A DNA stretch of 64,000 bases from Bacillota bacterium (GCA_023435705.1 JAEYRH010000008.1:310001-374000); one strand, 5' to 3'; positions 8,403 to 18,043 are shown, counted from the stretch's first letter. Numbers and translations: made by a program. Notes: generated from the sequence alone by a model not told the origin.

Positions 8403-9233
8403 TCAGTTAAGCAGCGTGCCCTCCTCCGCGTCCTGAATGAGTGACCGCAGGTTCATCAGCTGCGCCGGGTCCTTGGTGGTCAGATAGTCTCGCACGGCAG
8501 TGACCAGTTGCATGAGCCTGCTCATGTAGTGATCCGCCTTCTGCTCGGCAGTCTGTACCCGCGTTTTCAGGTTGCCCTCCTCATCCCGGCTCATCCGGGC
8601 CACCAATGCGTTCATGTTGTTGGCCAGCTCAATCAGGTCCAGGCCGGCCTCCATCTCAAAGGCATCCAGCACCTCGCGGGCGATGCTGCGGCCATCCTCC
8701 CGGCCGGTGGGTTCGCCTGAGTCATAGAGCAAGCCCTCCTCGCCGTAGGGGTTCACATAGGCCAGGCCCTCCTGGTCCATCGCGTGCATCACTTCCTCCA
8801 CCAGCTGGCGGCGGTTTTTCAGAAGCGACCGGTATTTGTTCTGGAACCTCAGCATCCTTGAGCGGTTGCCGTTGCCCAGCGCCATGGCGCAGGCGCGCAC
8901 CGACATGCCGGAGGCCTGGCGGCCCAAAATGTATTTCAAAAGCTGCCGTATCTCATCGTCGGTGAAGGGCGTGAAGCTGGACCGTTCCCTGCGCACCAGC
9001 GCCGGTTCCTCACGGCCCGCGATGCGGCTGCGCATCGCCGTGTAGTAGTAGTTGCGCACGCTGTTGGGCTTGCGGCCCGTCTCCAGCGCCACCGCGTCAA
9101 ACACTTCCCGGAGCGGCGTGCCCTCATGCGCCGCCTTTGAAAGCCTTCCTCTGAGCAGTTCCTCCTCCGCCTCGGACCAGCCACTGCGGGTCAACACGTT
9201 TCTTCCAAGGGTGCCGACCGTCTTAGCCTGCAT
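8403..9233 (-). CDS. SANT/Myb-like DNA-binding regulator
   Basis: 276 residues from ATG 9233, preceded by GGGGGG at about 7 nt. Residues about 14-60 (SGWSEAEEELLRGRLSKAAHEGTPLREVFDAVALETGRKPNSVRNYYY) resemble a Myb/SANT tri-helical domain like that of RsfA-type regulators. A second helical DNA-binding-like segment follows (FTDDEIRQLLKYILGRQASGMSVRACAMALGNGNRSRMLRFQNKYR). The C-terminal third is predicted coiled coil (NMNALVARMSRDEEGNLKTRVQTAEQKADHYMSRLMQL). It is probably a transcription factor, possibly sporulation-linked by analogy with RsfA. Targets are unknown. Confidence 0.65.
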   Translation of the reverse strand: MQAKTVGTLGRNVLTRSGWSEAEEELLRGRLSKAAHEGTPLREVFDAVALETGRKPNSVRNYYYTAMRSRIAGREEPALVRRERSSFTPFTDDEIRQLLKYILGRQASGMSVRACAMALGNGNRSRMLRFQNKYRSLLKNRRQLVEEVMHAMDQEGLAYVNPYGEEGLLYDSGEPTGREDGRSIAREVLDAFEMEAGLDLIELANNMNALVARMSRDEEGNLKTRVQTAEQKADHYMSRLMQLVTAVRDYLTTKDPAQLMNLRSLIQDAEEGTLLN

Positions 9234-9478
9234 GCTTTTGCCCCCCAACCGCTGATTTCACAACCCATGCTTCAGTATGTACAGCGACGTATTCCACTAT
9301 ACGCAAGGATTGCGGGTAAGCGCCCGGCCTCTTTCAATAATACTTATTCCATTTTTCAGGTCAAAAGAACAGGCGGCGGGCCGTTCACGCAGGCTTGCTG
9401 CTGTGGTATGATAATCCGGTGCGGCCAGGCAGGCACGGGCCGCACGGGGACTGCGACGGTAAGAGGAGGAATACGGAA

Positions 9479-10585
9479 ATGCAGGATACCGGCAAGCGCT
9501 ACCGGGTGGCCCACCTGGGCCTGGGGCCAAGAGGGCATGACCACATCGGGGCGTTTTTGAACAACGGGGACCGGTTTGATGTGGTGGCGCTCTGCGACAT
9601 GGACAGCCGCAGGCTATCGGAGGCCTCAGCCAAATATGGCATCGCGGCGGTGTATGAAGACGCCCGGCAGATGCTGCGGGAAACCAAGCCGGACATCTTC
9701 TGCTTTGCCACCGGCCTTGCTGTCCGCACGGAGTTGGTGCGGATGGCCGCGGAGGAGGGCGTGAAGGCCATCGCGATGGAAAAGCCGCTGGCACTTTCCA
9801 TCGGCGAGGCCCATGAGATGAAGCGGATCATCGACGAGCACGGCATCAAAGCCGTGGTCTCCCACCAGCTGAAATATATGACCGCCATGCAGAAGCTCAG
9901 AGAGACGCTGCAAAGCGGCCTGATCGGCCAGATCACCCACGCCCACGCCACCACAGTGCCGTGGCACATGCAGCTGGGCACCCATTTCATGGACTACATG
10001 ATGTGGGCCAACGGCGGCCACCGCGCCCTTTGGGCCGTGGGCCACGCCCATGGCCGGCACCGCCTGAAGGCAGCGGACGGCCACTTCGGAGCCGACTACC
10101 TGCTGGGCGAGTGCCTGTTTGAAAACGGCGTGCGCGGCATTTTGGAGTGCGGCTATCTCGCGCCGGCACACGAGCCGAAGGAGTTTTACTGGCTCGATGA
10201 CCGGCTCACCTTCTATGGCACCGAGGGCTATGCCTGGGCGGACAACATGAACCGCTGGGGCTTCGTGACCAGCCAGAACGGCGGGCAGTGCACCCGGACG
10301 GACGAAGGCGACCGCGGCGGCCAGGAGCCCATCATGCAGGCCCGCTACATGCGGGAGTTTGCCGAATGGCTGGATGGCGGGCCCGAGCACCCCTGCCGCT
10401 ACGAAATGGCCTGGCAGGGCTATGAGACGATCCAGGCGATGCTGATGAGCAATCTAGGACACACGCGTGTGGACCTGCCGCTGGATCCGGCAAACTACTA
10501 TGATGTGAACGGCCGGATGGGCCAGGAGTTCCCCGAGGTGGCAGACAGCCACGAGTGGCGGGAGCACGGCTCGGCCCAGGCATAA
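9479..10585 (+). CDS. Gfo/Idh/MocA family NAD(P)-dependent oxidoreductase
   Basis: 368 residues from ATG 9479 with GAGGAGG upstream. The N-terminal Rossmann fold reads VAHLGLGPRGHDHIGAF (G-x-G-x-x-G) and a conserved AMEKPLALS (the EKP motif) follows at about residue 100. The C-terminal half is the alpha/beta substrate domain, with AHATTVPWHMQLGTHFMDYMMW resembling the conserved H-x-x-D-x-x active-site stretch. Members oxidise or reduce sugars and inositols. The gene lies 24 bp before a GH127-family glycosidase gene, so the pair probably handles one sugar, perhaps after uptake of a plant or host glycan fragment. Confidence 0.9.
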   Translation: MQDTGKRYRVAHLGLGPRGHDHIGAFLNNGDRFDVVALCDMDSRRLSEASAKYGIAAVYEDARQMLRETKPDIFCFATGLAVRTELVRMAAEEGVKAIAMEKPLALSIGEAHEMKRIIDEHGIKAVVSHQLKYMTAMQKLRETLQSGLIGQITHAHATTVPWHMQLGTHFMDYMMWANGGHRALWAVGHAHGRHRLKAADGHFGADYLLGECLFENGVRGILECGYLAPAHEPKEFYWLDDRLTFYGTEGYAWADNMNRWGFVTSQNGGQCTRTDEGDRGGQEPIMQARYMREFAEWLDGGPEHPCRYEMAWQGYETIQAMLMSNLGHTRVDLPLDPANYYDVNGRMGQEFPEVADSHEWREHGSAQA

Positions 10586-10609
10586 GAAGAAACAAAAGGA
10601 GAAATTCGC

Positions 10610-12382
10610 ATGGAAATGAAACTGAAAAGGCTGCCGCTGGGCGCCACAGAGCTGCAGCAGGGCGTGCTCAAGGAGCGGGCCGCCCTGAACCGTAAGTATG
10701 TGATGAGCCTGAGCAACGAAAACCTGCTGCAGAATTTCTACCTGGAAGCGGGCCTGTGGGGCCCCGCCCTCCAGCCGGAGCACATCCACTGGGGTTGGGA
10801 GTCTCCCACCTGCCAGCTGCGGGGTCATTTTCTGGGCCACTGGCTTTCGGCGGCGGCGCAGCTCTATGCTGCCACCGGCGACATGGAGGCAAAAGCCAAG
10901 GCCGATAAAATTGTCTCCGAGCTGGCCCGCTGCCAGCAGGTGAACGGTGGGGAGTGGGCCGGGTCCATCCCGGAGAAATATCTGCATCTGCTCGCCGAGG
11001 GCTACCGCATCTGGGCGCCGCAATACACGCTGCACAAAACGCTGATGGGACTGTGGGATATGTATGCTTTTACGGGCAGCCAGGAGGCGTTCGAGGTGCT
11101 CTTAAGCTTCGCCGACTGGTTCCATCGCTGGACAGGCCAGTTCAGCGCCGCTGAGATGGCCCGGATCCTGGATATGGAAACCGGCGGCATGCTGGAAATC
11201 TGGGCGGACCTCTATGCCGTGACCGGCGACCAAAAGCACCTGGATCTTTTAAACCGCTACTACCGCCCCTCCCTGTTTGACAAGCTTCTGAAGGGCGAGG
11301 ATCCGCTCACCAACCAGCACGCCAACACCACGATCCCCGAGGTGCTGGGCGCTGCCCGGGCCTGGGAGGTGACCGGCCAACAGAAATGGCGCGACATTGT
11401 GGACGCCTACTGGAAGCAGGCCGTGACGCTGCGGGGCAGCTACTGCACCGGCGGGCAGACGATGGGCGAGATCTGGGCGCCGCCGCACCAGCAGGCAGCG
11501 CGGCTGGGTGAAAAGAACCAGGAGCACTGCACCGTTTACAACATGATGCGGCTGGCGGAAAAGCTGCTGCAATGGACAGGCGACGCCGCCTATGCCGATT
11601 ACTGGGAGCGGAACCTTTACAACGGCGTGCTGGCCCAACAGCACCCCAAGACCGGCCAGATCAGCTATTTCCTGCCGCTGCACGCCGGGGCCCAGAAGAA
11701 GTGGGGTTCGGAAACCGAAGATTTCTGGTGCTGCCACGGCTCCTTGGTGCAGGCCCACGCCGCCCACGGCGCAAGCGCCTATTATGAAACTGCCGATGGC
11801 CTGGCGGTTTGTCAATACATCCCCACCAAGGCGAAGTTCACCCGCGGCGGCATTGCCGTGGAAGTGAGCCAGGGCTTCAACCCGCAGGTGGAATGCGTGA
11901 GCCGCCCCAGCAGCTGGGTGGTGGATCTGGCCGTGAAAGCCGGCGCTCCGGTGGAGTTCGCGCTGGACATCCGCATCCCCTGGTGGGCCCAGCCCGGCAC
12001 CACAGTGATCGTGAACGGTCAGCCGGTGGAGCAGCCCTGCGTGCCCGGCGCGTTCCTGCGGCTGCGGCGCAGCTGGCAGAACGACACCGTGCGCATTGAG
12101 CTTGTGAAAAAGCTGACCGCCTGGCCGCTGCCCGACGAGCCGGACACCGTGGCCTTCCTGGATGGCCCGGTGGTGCTGGCCGGCCTCTGCGAAGATGAGC
12201 GGGTGCTCGTGGGCGACCCCGATCACCCAGAAACGATGCTCCGGCCCGACAGCGAGCGCGAGTGGGTGATGTGGCGCGAGGGCTACCGCACCTGCGGCAT
12301 CGACCATGGCTTTAGGCTAACGCCGATTTATCTGATCACCGACGAGCGTTATCAGGTTTATTTCCCGGTGAGGAAACAATAA
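10610..12382 (+). CDS. GH127 (DUF1680) family glycoside hydrolase, beta-L-arabinofuranosidase-like
   Basis: 590 residues, without a signal peptide and so cytoplasmic. The (alpha/alpha)6-barrel family is recognised by the Zn-thiolate active site. Here E305-x-C307 (QEHCTVYN) and C374-C375 (FWCCHG) correspond to E338, C340, C417 and C418 of Bifidobacterium HypBA1, and E287 in TMGEIW fits the acid/base position. HypBA1 cleaves beta-L-arabinofuranosides with a cysteine nucleophile; relatives act on other sugars, so specificity is not certain. The C-terminal beta domain includes the PWWAQPGT and VNGQPV stretches. It is probably cotranscribed with the upstream oxidoreductase, with AAAGGAG ahead of the start. 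Confidence 0.88.
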   Translation: MEMKLKRLPLGATELQQGVLKERAALNRKYVMSLSNENLLQNFYLEAGLWGPALQPEHIHWGWESPTCQLRGHFLGHWLSAAAQLYAATGDMEAKAKADKIVSELARCQQVNGGEWAGSIPEKYLHLLAEGYRIWAPQYTLHKTLMGLWDMYAFTGSQEAFEVLLSFADWFHRWTGQFSAAEMARILDMETGGMLEIWADLYAVTGDQKHLDLLNRYYRPSLFDKLLKGEDPLTNQHANTTIPEVLGAARAWEVTGQQKWRDIVDAYWKQAVTLRGSYCTGGQTMGEIWAPPHQQAARLGEKNQEHCTVYNMMRLAEKLLQWTGDAAYADYWERNLYNGVLAQQHPKTGQISYFLPLHAGAQKKWGSETEDFWCCHGSLVQAHAAHGASAYYETADGLAVCQYIPTKAKFTRGGIAVEVSQGFNPQVECVSRPSSWVVDLAVKAGAPVEFALDIRIPWWAQPGTTVIVNGQPVEQPCVPGAFLRLRRSWQNDTVRIELVKKLTAWPLPDEPDTVAFLDGPVVLAGLCEDERVLVGDPDHPETMLRPDSEREWVMWREGYRTCGIDHGFRLTPIYLITDERYQVYFPVRKQ

Positions 12383-12441
12383 ACTCCCCCTGTCGTTCCC
12401 TAAATATGCAGGGACGGCTAGCGAGCCGCCCGCGCTCTCCC

Positions 12442-12996
12442 AGTAGGGGCCGGGCTCCGCCCCGGCCCGCGCAACTCCCCCTGTCGTTCCTTCGGAACGA
12501 CATCCCCCCCATCGCATTGCATTGCAATGCTCGGCTTTGCTGTTCATATCGGCTAAAGCCGACATTGCGCAAAGCCGGGGGCTAAGGCCTCAGGAGGGGG
12601 ACAAGTAGAGCATTCTCATGGTTTGATTCTCGGAGCGGGCTGAAAGCCTTCCCCCGCCTATTCAACCCTCACCCCCTGCCCCCTCTCCCATGGGATTGGG
12701 AGAGGGGGTGTTGTTTGTGGTTGATGTGTGGTCTGGTTTATTTGCCAGTAGTTAAATCCCCCCTGGCCTCTTCGGAGGCCACCCCAAAGAAATCCCCCCG
12801 CCGCCTTTGGGCGGCACCCCCCTTGAATCGTTGCTTCGCAGCGACAAAGGGGGTGAGGAGGGCCTTGAACAAATGCAGGGGCAGCGGGGCGCAGCCCCGC
12901 AGTACCACCCCCTCCCCACGGCAGTTGCGGCAAAAAGTCTCGACCTGATCGGGGAGGGGGCAGGGGGTGGGTAAAGATCCCCCCGGAAAGGGGTTG
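12442..12996. repeat. Repeat-filled intergenic region (families A, B, C)
   Basis: This 0.7-kb gap has no credible gene. It contains repeat B (12442-12471), a long repeat A variant with an extra stem TCGGCT-aa-AGCCGA (12472-12604), repeat C (12661-12712, CTCTCCCATGGGATTGGGAGAG), a double repeat A (12756-12858) and a further C/G-run element (12901-12996). Apparent ORFs here are translations of these repeats. Confidence 0.7.
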
Positions 12997-13084
12997 AGGG
13001 ATGAGGGTTTCGCATTTCAAAACTCAGCCCAATATGGTATCATCTAGTTACAAAATTCAACAAACACAACCATTGGAGAGACCA

Positions 13085-14578
13085 ATGCCCATATCCTTTG
13101 CTCCCGGCGGCAGCCACTACGATGTAACGCCGCTGGAAAACCTGTTCATCGAAAACTATATGGCAGAGGCCACCGGCGATTTCGTGAAGGTGTATCTCTA
13201 CGGCCTGATGTTCTGCTACCGCTCCGAGGAGCAGCCCCCGGAGCTTGGCGACATTGCCCGCGACCTGCACATGAACGAGGAGACCGTGCGGGCCGCCTTT
13301 GCCTATTGGGAGAAAAACGAGCTGGTGCGGGTGGTCTCCCAAAGGCCGCTGGCGCTCGAATATGTGAACCTCAAGCACAAGTTCATCGGCGGCACCCAGA
13401 GCCGGGAGACCAAAAACAACCAGGTGTTTCAGGAGCTTACCCGCCAGGTGCAGGCGGTGTTTTCCGGTAAGCGCGTGATCAGCACCACCGAATACAAGCG
13501 CATCTATGACTGGTACGAGGTGCTGCACTTCGACCAGGCGGCCATCGCGCCGCTGGTGGCCTGGTTTGTGAAGCAAAAGGGCGAAAAGGTGAGCTTCAGC
13601 TACATCGACGCCGCGATGATGGACCTGGCCCAGAAGGGCCTGACCGGCGCGGAGGAGGCGGACCGCTGGATCATGACGCAGGAGGCGATGAACTCCGGCG
13701 CCGCCAAAGTGCTGGCCCGGTGGAGCCTGAGGCGCGCCCCCACCGTGGACGAAATGCTGCTGTATCGCAAATGGACGGAGCAATGGGGCTTCACCGAAGA
13801 CGCCGTGATCGCCGCCTGCCGCGAGATCACCGCCACCGACAAGCCCAACTTTAAATATCTGGACGCCATCATTGAGAGCTTCCACGCCGAGGGGCTCACC
13901 ACCGCCAAAGACATTTTGCAGGGCCTGGAGGCCCGCCGCCGCCGCAAGGAAATGTGCACCGACATCACCCGGGCTCTTGGCATGCGGGCCTCGGTTTCCA
14001 ACGCCACCGAGCTCATGCGGCTCTATGAGCACTTCACCAGCCTCGGGTTCAACGACTCGGCGATTTTGATGGCAGCCACAATGCTCTCCATTGAGGGCCG
14101 CCACACCCTGGCCGACCTGGCCGCCCGCCTGAACCAGTGGTATGAGGACGGCACAGTTTCAGACGAAGCATTGGCCGAGCGCAGCCAGCAGAACAGCGAA
14201 GCGGCCAGGGCCGTGAAGCGCTGGCTGGACCTGTGGGGCCAGAGCCGGTCGCCCTCGCCCGGCGAGCTGGCGGCCCATGCCCGCTTCCACGACGAGTGGG
14301 CGATGCCCGATGACCTGATCGACTTTGCCGCCGAGCGCTCGTCGCTTGCCGACCGGCCCCTGGCGATGATGGGCCGGCTGCTGGAGAATTGGCGCGAAAA
14401 GGGAATCAAAGACCGCAAGGCAGCCCACGAGGATTGGGAACGGGGCCGGGCGGCGGGTACTAACCGAGAAGATTTTGCAGACCGTAACTTTAAGAACCAA
14501 AACAGTTACACACAGGAGCAGTTTGACAAAATGAAGTCAGACATCTTCGACGTGAAGGATTTCCCACATGGCCAATAA
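13085..14578 (+). CDS. DnaD-domain replication initiation protein
   Basis: 497 residues. ATG 13085 (MPISFAPGGSHYDVTP) is chosen because GGAGAG lies just upstream; the frame extends 28 codons further without a ribosome site. Residues about 1-110 (TPLENLFIENYMAEATGDFVKVYLYGLM) are the DnaD N-terminal winged-helix domain. DnaD/DnaB-type helical domains follow in tandem, with YDWYEVLHFDQAAIAPLVAWF and RKWTEQWGFTEDAVIAACREIT at about 150-260, the usual site of ssDNA and partner contact. It helps load the replicative helicase at oriC or at restart forks. Its stop overlaps the start of the helicase-loader gene by 11 bp, so the two are translationally coupled. Confidence 0.9.
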   Translation: MPISFAPGGSHYDVTPLENLFIENYMAEATGDFVKVYLYGLMFCYRSEEQPPELGDIARDLHMNEETVRAAFAYWEKNELVRVVSQRPLALEYVNLKHKFIGGTQSRETKNNQVFQELTRQVQAVFSGKRVISTTEYKRIYDWYEVLHFDQAAIAPLVAWFVKQKGEKVSFSYIDAAMMDLAQKGLTGAEEADRWIMTQEAMNSGAAKVLARWSLRRAPTVDEMLLYRKWTEQWGFTEDAVIAACREITATDKPNFKYLDAIIESFHAEGLTTAKDILQGLEARRRRKEMCTDITRALGMRASVSNATELMRLYEHFTSLGFNDSAILMAATMLSIEGRHTLADLAARLNQWYEDGTVSDEALAERSQQNSEAARAVKRWLDLWGQSRSPSPGELAAHARFHDEWAMPDDLIDFAAERSSLADRPLAMMGRLLENWREKGIKDRKAAHEDWERGRAAGTNREDFADRNFKNQNSYTQEQFDKMKSDIFDVKDFPHGQ

Positions 14579-15488
14579 CCACATAGAATTTGTGTTGAAC
14601 GAATTGCAGACCACGCGGCTGCAACGGCTGGCCATGGTCGCAGACCGGGAACGTGGGCTCAGGGAAACCTGCCCCGACCTGAAAGCCCTAGATCTTTCCA
14701 TTGCACGAGCCGCTCGGCTGGAGAAAGGCCTGCTCCCCAACCTATATGAGCAACGGCGGCAGCTTCTTTCACAATGGCTTTCAGATCAGGCCTTGCCCGC
14801 CGATTGGCTTACCCCGCCGCCCGACTGCGCCAAATGCGGCGACACCGGCTATGTGCAAGGCGCTCTGTGCGCCTGTGTCAGAAACGAAGCGGCACGGCGA
14901 ATGTTCGCCGAAGCCGGGCTCACAGACAGCAGCCCATCGTTCACTCGATTCAACCTTGAGGTGTTTCCGGATAAAAGGCTCGCCAACGGCCACACGCTGA
15001 GGGAGCAAATGGAACGAATCCGCGATTATGCGCTGAATTACGCAACCCATTTCCCGTCAGTGCCGATGCCCAATCTTTTATTCTCCGGCCGCCCTGGATG
15101 CGGTAAAACTTTCCTACTGGATTCCATCGCCGGCCGGGTGATCGAGCGGGGCTTCTGGGTGGTACGGGCAACCGCGTTTTCCGTGAACGACCTGATGGCA
15201 AAAGCCATGTTTGACCGAGCTGATCCCGACAGCTTGTTTGCGTGCGACCTGCTGGCTCTGGATGACTTGGGCACAGAACCAATTTTCAACAAGGTGACGA
15301 TAAACTCGTTTTTCAATCTGGTGAATGAGCGGTTAGCAAATGGCAAGCCTACCATCATTTCCACCAATCTCACAACCGATGAAATCCTGAAGCGGTATGG
15401 TGACCGCATTTTCAGCCGCATCACCGACCAGCGCACCACAAGGATTTTCGAGTTTGAGGGTGTGGATTTGAGGAAGTGCGGGGGGTAA
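14568..15488 (+). CDS. dnaC: Replicative helicase loader, DnaC/DnaI-type AAA+ ATPase
   Basis: 306 residues. A zinc-binding-like cluster lies at C87, C90, C101 and C103 (CAKC...CAC). Walker A is GRPGCGKT (174-181), Walker B is LLALDDLG (228-235), and sensor/arginine-finger-like elements lie near IISTNL and RIFSRI. This is the layout of Firmicute DnaI/DnaC loaders, which place the hexameric helicase DnaB/DnaC on DNA with DnaD and DnaB. It overlaps dnaD by 11 bp. The IstB-like transposon ATPase is the main alternative, but there is no transposase and the DnaD neighbour argues for a loader. Confidence 0.88.
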   Translation: MANNHIEFVLNELQTTRLQRLAMVADRERGLRETCPDLKALDLSIARAARLEKGLLPNLYEQRRQLLSQWLSDQALPADWLTPPPDCAKCGDTGYVQGALCACVRNEAARRMFAEAGLTDSSPSFTRFNLEVFPDKRLANGHTLREQMERIRDYALNYATHFPSVPMPNLLFSGRPGCGKTFLLDSIAGRVIERGFWVVRATAFSVNDLMAKAMFDRADPDSLFACDLLALDDLGTEPIFNKVTINSFFNLVNERLANGKPTIISTNLTTDEILKRYGDRIFSRITDQRTTRIFEFEGVDLRKCGG

Positions 15489-15508
15489 GGGCCCCCCTGC
15501 CGCTTGCC

Positions 15509-15690
15509 AGGAAATCCCCCCTGTCATCTGCGGATGACATCCCCCCTTGAATTTTTGCCTTCGGCAAAAACAAAGGGGGTGGGGAGGTTATTCTCTCCAA
15601 CTAACAACAAGGGCCGGGTATTACCCCGGCCCGTTTTGTTGGCTCTGTCCCGGCCCACTTTGTTGGCTCGTTCCGAGCCCGTTTTATTAG
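15509..15690. repeat. Repeat A and degenerate tandem repeat B
   Basis: Repeat A (15509-15590) has variable stem TGTCATC-tgcg-GATGACA. After it come three diverged GGGCCGGG/CCCGGCCC-like units each followed by a short T-run (15609-15690), which could also serve as terminators for the converging genes. Confidence 0.65.
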
Positions 15691-15697
15691 CGTCCCC

Positions 15698-16027
15698 TCA
15701 CACCCACTGAGGCTTCACATAATCCACCCTGTTCATGAAGATGCTTTCCACCTTATCCACAATGGGCCCGCCATCTTCATGGGAGGCGGCATAGGCAGCC
15801 TGCCACTCAGGGTCTGCGCTGAAGGAGGCAAAGGCGGCGTCCCGCTTCTCATGGTTTTCAAAGGCGCACACATAATAGATCTTCTCCGCCCCGTCGGCGT
15901 CTTCATAAAAGTCGCACACATGGATGCCGTGCTTGGGGAACAGCGCCAGCGTGACCTCGCGGAAGCGCTTGTGGATGGCCGGCAGGCGGCCGGGGTGCAT
16001 GGTGTAGATGCGCAGTTCGTAGAGCAT
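15698..16027 (-). CDS. NIPSNAP-family protein
   Basis: 109 residues from ATG 16027, preceded by GGAGA; the frame is open further upstream without signals. MLYELRIYTMHPGRLPAIHKRF is the typical NIPSNAP start, and the dimeric alpha/beta-barrel ferredoxin-like fold is expected. FENHEKRDAAFASFSADPEWQAAY matches the second half of the domain. Bacterial members are small cytosolic proteins of unknown reaction, sometimes with monooxygenase-like relatives. The gene is divergent from the leucine-rich-repeat gene. Confidence 0.8.
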   Translation of the reverse strand: MLYELRIYTMHPGRLPAIHKRFREVTLALFPKHGIHVCDFYEDADGAEKIYYVCAFENHEKRDAAFASFSADPEWQAAYAASHEDGGPIVDKVESIFMNRVDYVKPQWV

Positions 16028-16117
16028 ATCCGTTCTCCTTTTGATGGGCTTTGCCATCATGATACAACCACCGGGCAAGGCAGCACAACCGGCAAATCTG
16101 AGCGTAATATTATGCGG

Positions 16118-16146
16118 TTGATTTTGGCGATACATGCAAATATAAT
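16118..16146 (+). promoter_or_regulatory. Promoter of the leucine-rich-repeat protein gene
   Basis: TTGATT (16118-16123), 17-nt spacer, perfect TATAAT (16141-16146); the start codon is 45 nt downstream at 16191. Confidence 0.7.
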
Positions 16147-16190
16147 GATATTGCTCAAGCAAACCATTTTCATCCAGGGGAGGAAACGGT

Positions 16191-18038
16191 ATGGGCAACC
16201 CACATCGCAGGCTGCTGCCCGCTTTCCTGTCAGCGCTGCTGGTGCTGGCACTGCTGCCGCAGGCGGCATTGGCGCTGCCCTCCACGGAAAGCGACTTCCT
16301 CTACACCCAGTCCGGCGGCGAGGTGACGATCACCGGCTACAAAGGCCCGGGAGGGGTGGTCACGATCCCGTCCAGCATCGGGGGCAATCCGGTGGTGGCG
16401 ATTGGATCCTATATATCTCCGAACAATTACAGCATCACAAAGGTCATTATCCCCGGCAGTGTGAGGCGAATCGGGCATGAGGCCTTCTTTGGGTGCGGTG
16501 CCATCACCAGCGTGTCGTTGGCAGAAGGTCTGGTCAGTATTGAGGGTTATGCATTTTCCAGCTGCAACATCGCCAGCATCGCGTTACCCAGCACGGTTTC
16601 AACCATTGGGCCGTTTGCGCTCAACACAGGCTCGCTTGTCTCCATTTCAGTAGCCAGCGCCAACCCAACCTTCTCAAGCCTGAACGGCGTGTTGTATGAC
16701 AAGGGCAGAAAGACGCTGCTCCTGTATCCACAGGGCAAATCTGGATCTTTTACGATCCCAAGCAGCGTGACCAGGATCGAGACCTATGCCTTCCATGGCG
16801 CAACAGAGCTGACAAGCCTGACCATCCCCAACACGGTGACCAGCATCGGCTCAAACGCGTTTACCGCTTGCTACGGCCTTGCCAGCCTGTCCATCCCCGC
16901 AAGTGTGACAAGCATCGAAGACGAGGCGTTCCAGGGGATGCTCTTGAAATCCATCACGGTCCATTCCTCCAACCCTGCATATTGCAGCGTGAACGGCGTG
17001 CTGTATAACAAAACCAGGACCACGCTGATGTACTGCCCGCAACAAACAACCGGGGCATTCACCGTGCCGGCGGGCGTGACCAGAATTGCCAAGTCTGCGT
17101 TCGCCAATACGGGCATTACGGGCATCACGCTGCCGAACGGGCTGAAGTATATTGGTGAAATGGCGTTTTGGGAGTGCGATTTTACCACCATTACAATCCC
17201 TGCCAGCGTGGCAGGCATCGGCCTTGAAGCGTTCAGCGTCTGTAGAAAACTAAAATCGATCGTTGTCAGCGCATCCAATCCCACTTTCTGCAGCCTGAAT
17301 GGCATCCTGTATGACAAAGGTAAAACAAAGCTGATCCGCTGCCCGGAGGCCTATGGCGGCTCGTTAACCGTGCCAAGCGGTGTGAAGGAAATCTGTTACC
17401 GTGCCGTGGACAGCACGGCAATCAATGCTGTGAAACTGCCGGCCAGTGTCGCAATCATCGGCGATTCCGCCTTTATCGGCTGCAGAAGCCTGACCTCTGT
17501 GACACTGGGCAGCGGGCTGGAAACCATTGCTCAATGTGCCTTTGAGTATTGCAACCTGGCCACAGTAACCATCCCAGCCGGTGTGAGCTCCATCGGCAAA
17601 GAGGCGTTCGCGTCCAACCCCATGCTGGCAAAGGCGGTGTTCAAGGGGCCTCTGCCGGCCACACTGGGAGATGATATCTTCCGCAGCACCAAAACCGGCT
17701 TCAAGCTTTATTACCACATCGCGAATGCCGACAGCTGGGCCGCCTGGAGCCAGACCGCCAAGCAGGCCTTCTGCAACGCCAAGGTGACGCCGAACAACGG
17801 CTCAAAAGCCAAACCCCTGGTGCTGAATGTGAACGGCGGGCATGTGGCGGCTCCGGCGGCTCCGGCCTTTCAGGGCCATAGCTTCACCGGCTGGTATAAG
17901 GACGCTGCCTGCACCAAGCCCTGGCATTTCAACACCGATGTGATCACCGGTGACATTGCGCTTTATGCCGGGTGGACCCCTCCGCTCACAACCGGCGGCA
18001 TGGCCACAGTGCCGCCCCGGGTGGTCTGGGGGAAATAG
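16191..18038 (+). CDS. Secreted BspA-type leucine-rich-repeat protein
   Basis: 615 residues. A signal peptide (MGNPHRRLLPAFLSALLVLALLPQAALA) ends near residue 28. From about 50 to 505 there are repeated LRR_5 units of the form 'ITIPSSVTSIGxxAFxxC-xLxS', with two or three spacer units (NPTFSSLNGVLYDKGRKTLLxxP) that recur three times. A C-terminal Listeria-Bacteroides-type repeat (about 540-600; FTGWYKDAACTKPW...LYAGW) follows. There is no LPxTG or terminal membrane span, so it is probably released or held non-covalently. Such proteins bind host or bacterial surfaces. GGGGAGG precedes the start and a hairpin terminator follows. Confidence 0.88.
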   Translation: MGNPHRRLLPAFLSALLVLALLPQAALALPSTESDFLYTQSGGEVTITGYKGPGGVVTIPSSIGGNPVVAIGSYISPNNYSITKVIIPGSVRRIGHEAFFGCGAITSVSLAEGLVSIEGYAFSSCNIASIALPSTVSTIGPFALNTGSLVSISVASANPTFSSLNGVLYDKGRKTLLLYPQGKSGSFTIPSSVTRIETYAFHGATELTSLTIPNTVTSIGSNAFTACYGLASLSIPASVTSIEDEAFQGMLLKSITVHSSNPAYCSVNGVLYNKTRTTLMYCPQQTTGAFTVPAGVTRIAKSAFANTGITGITLPNGLKYIGEMAFWECDFTTITIPASVAGIGLEAFSVCRKLKSIVVSASNPTFCSLNGILYDKGKTKLIRCPEAYGGSLTVPSGVKEICYRAVDSTAINAVKLPASVAIIGDSAFIGCRSLTSVTLGSGLETIAQCAFEYCNLATVTIPAGVSSIGKEAFASNPMLAKAVFKGPLPATLGDDIFRSTKTGFKLYYHIANADSWAAWSQTAKQAFCNAKVTPNNGSKAKPLVLNVNGGHVAAPAAPAFQGHSFTGWYKDAACTKPWHFNTDVITGDIALYAGWTPPLTTGGMATVPPRVVWGK

Positions 18039-18043
18039 ACATA

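Noticed and set aside
12658..13020. ORFs within the repeat region before dnaD
   Set aside because: They translate the repeat sequences only; similar spurious ORFs arise at every repeat copy.
13040..14104. Minus-strand 354-aa ORF opposite dnaD
   Set aside because: Shadow of a GC-rich gene; the translated sequence is His/Gly/Ala-rich without motifs, while dnaD is well supported.
14568..15488. IstB-type transposon ATPase instead of helicase loader
   Set aside because: No IstA transposase or insertion-sequence ends; it overlaps dnaD, which fits a loader.
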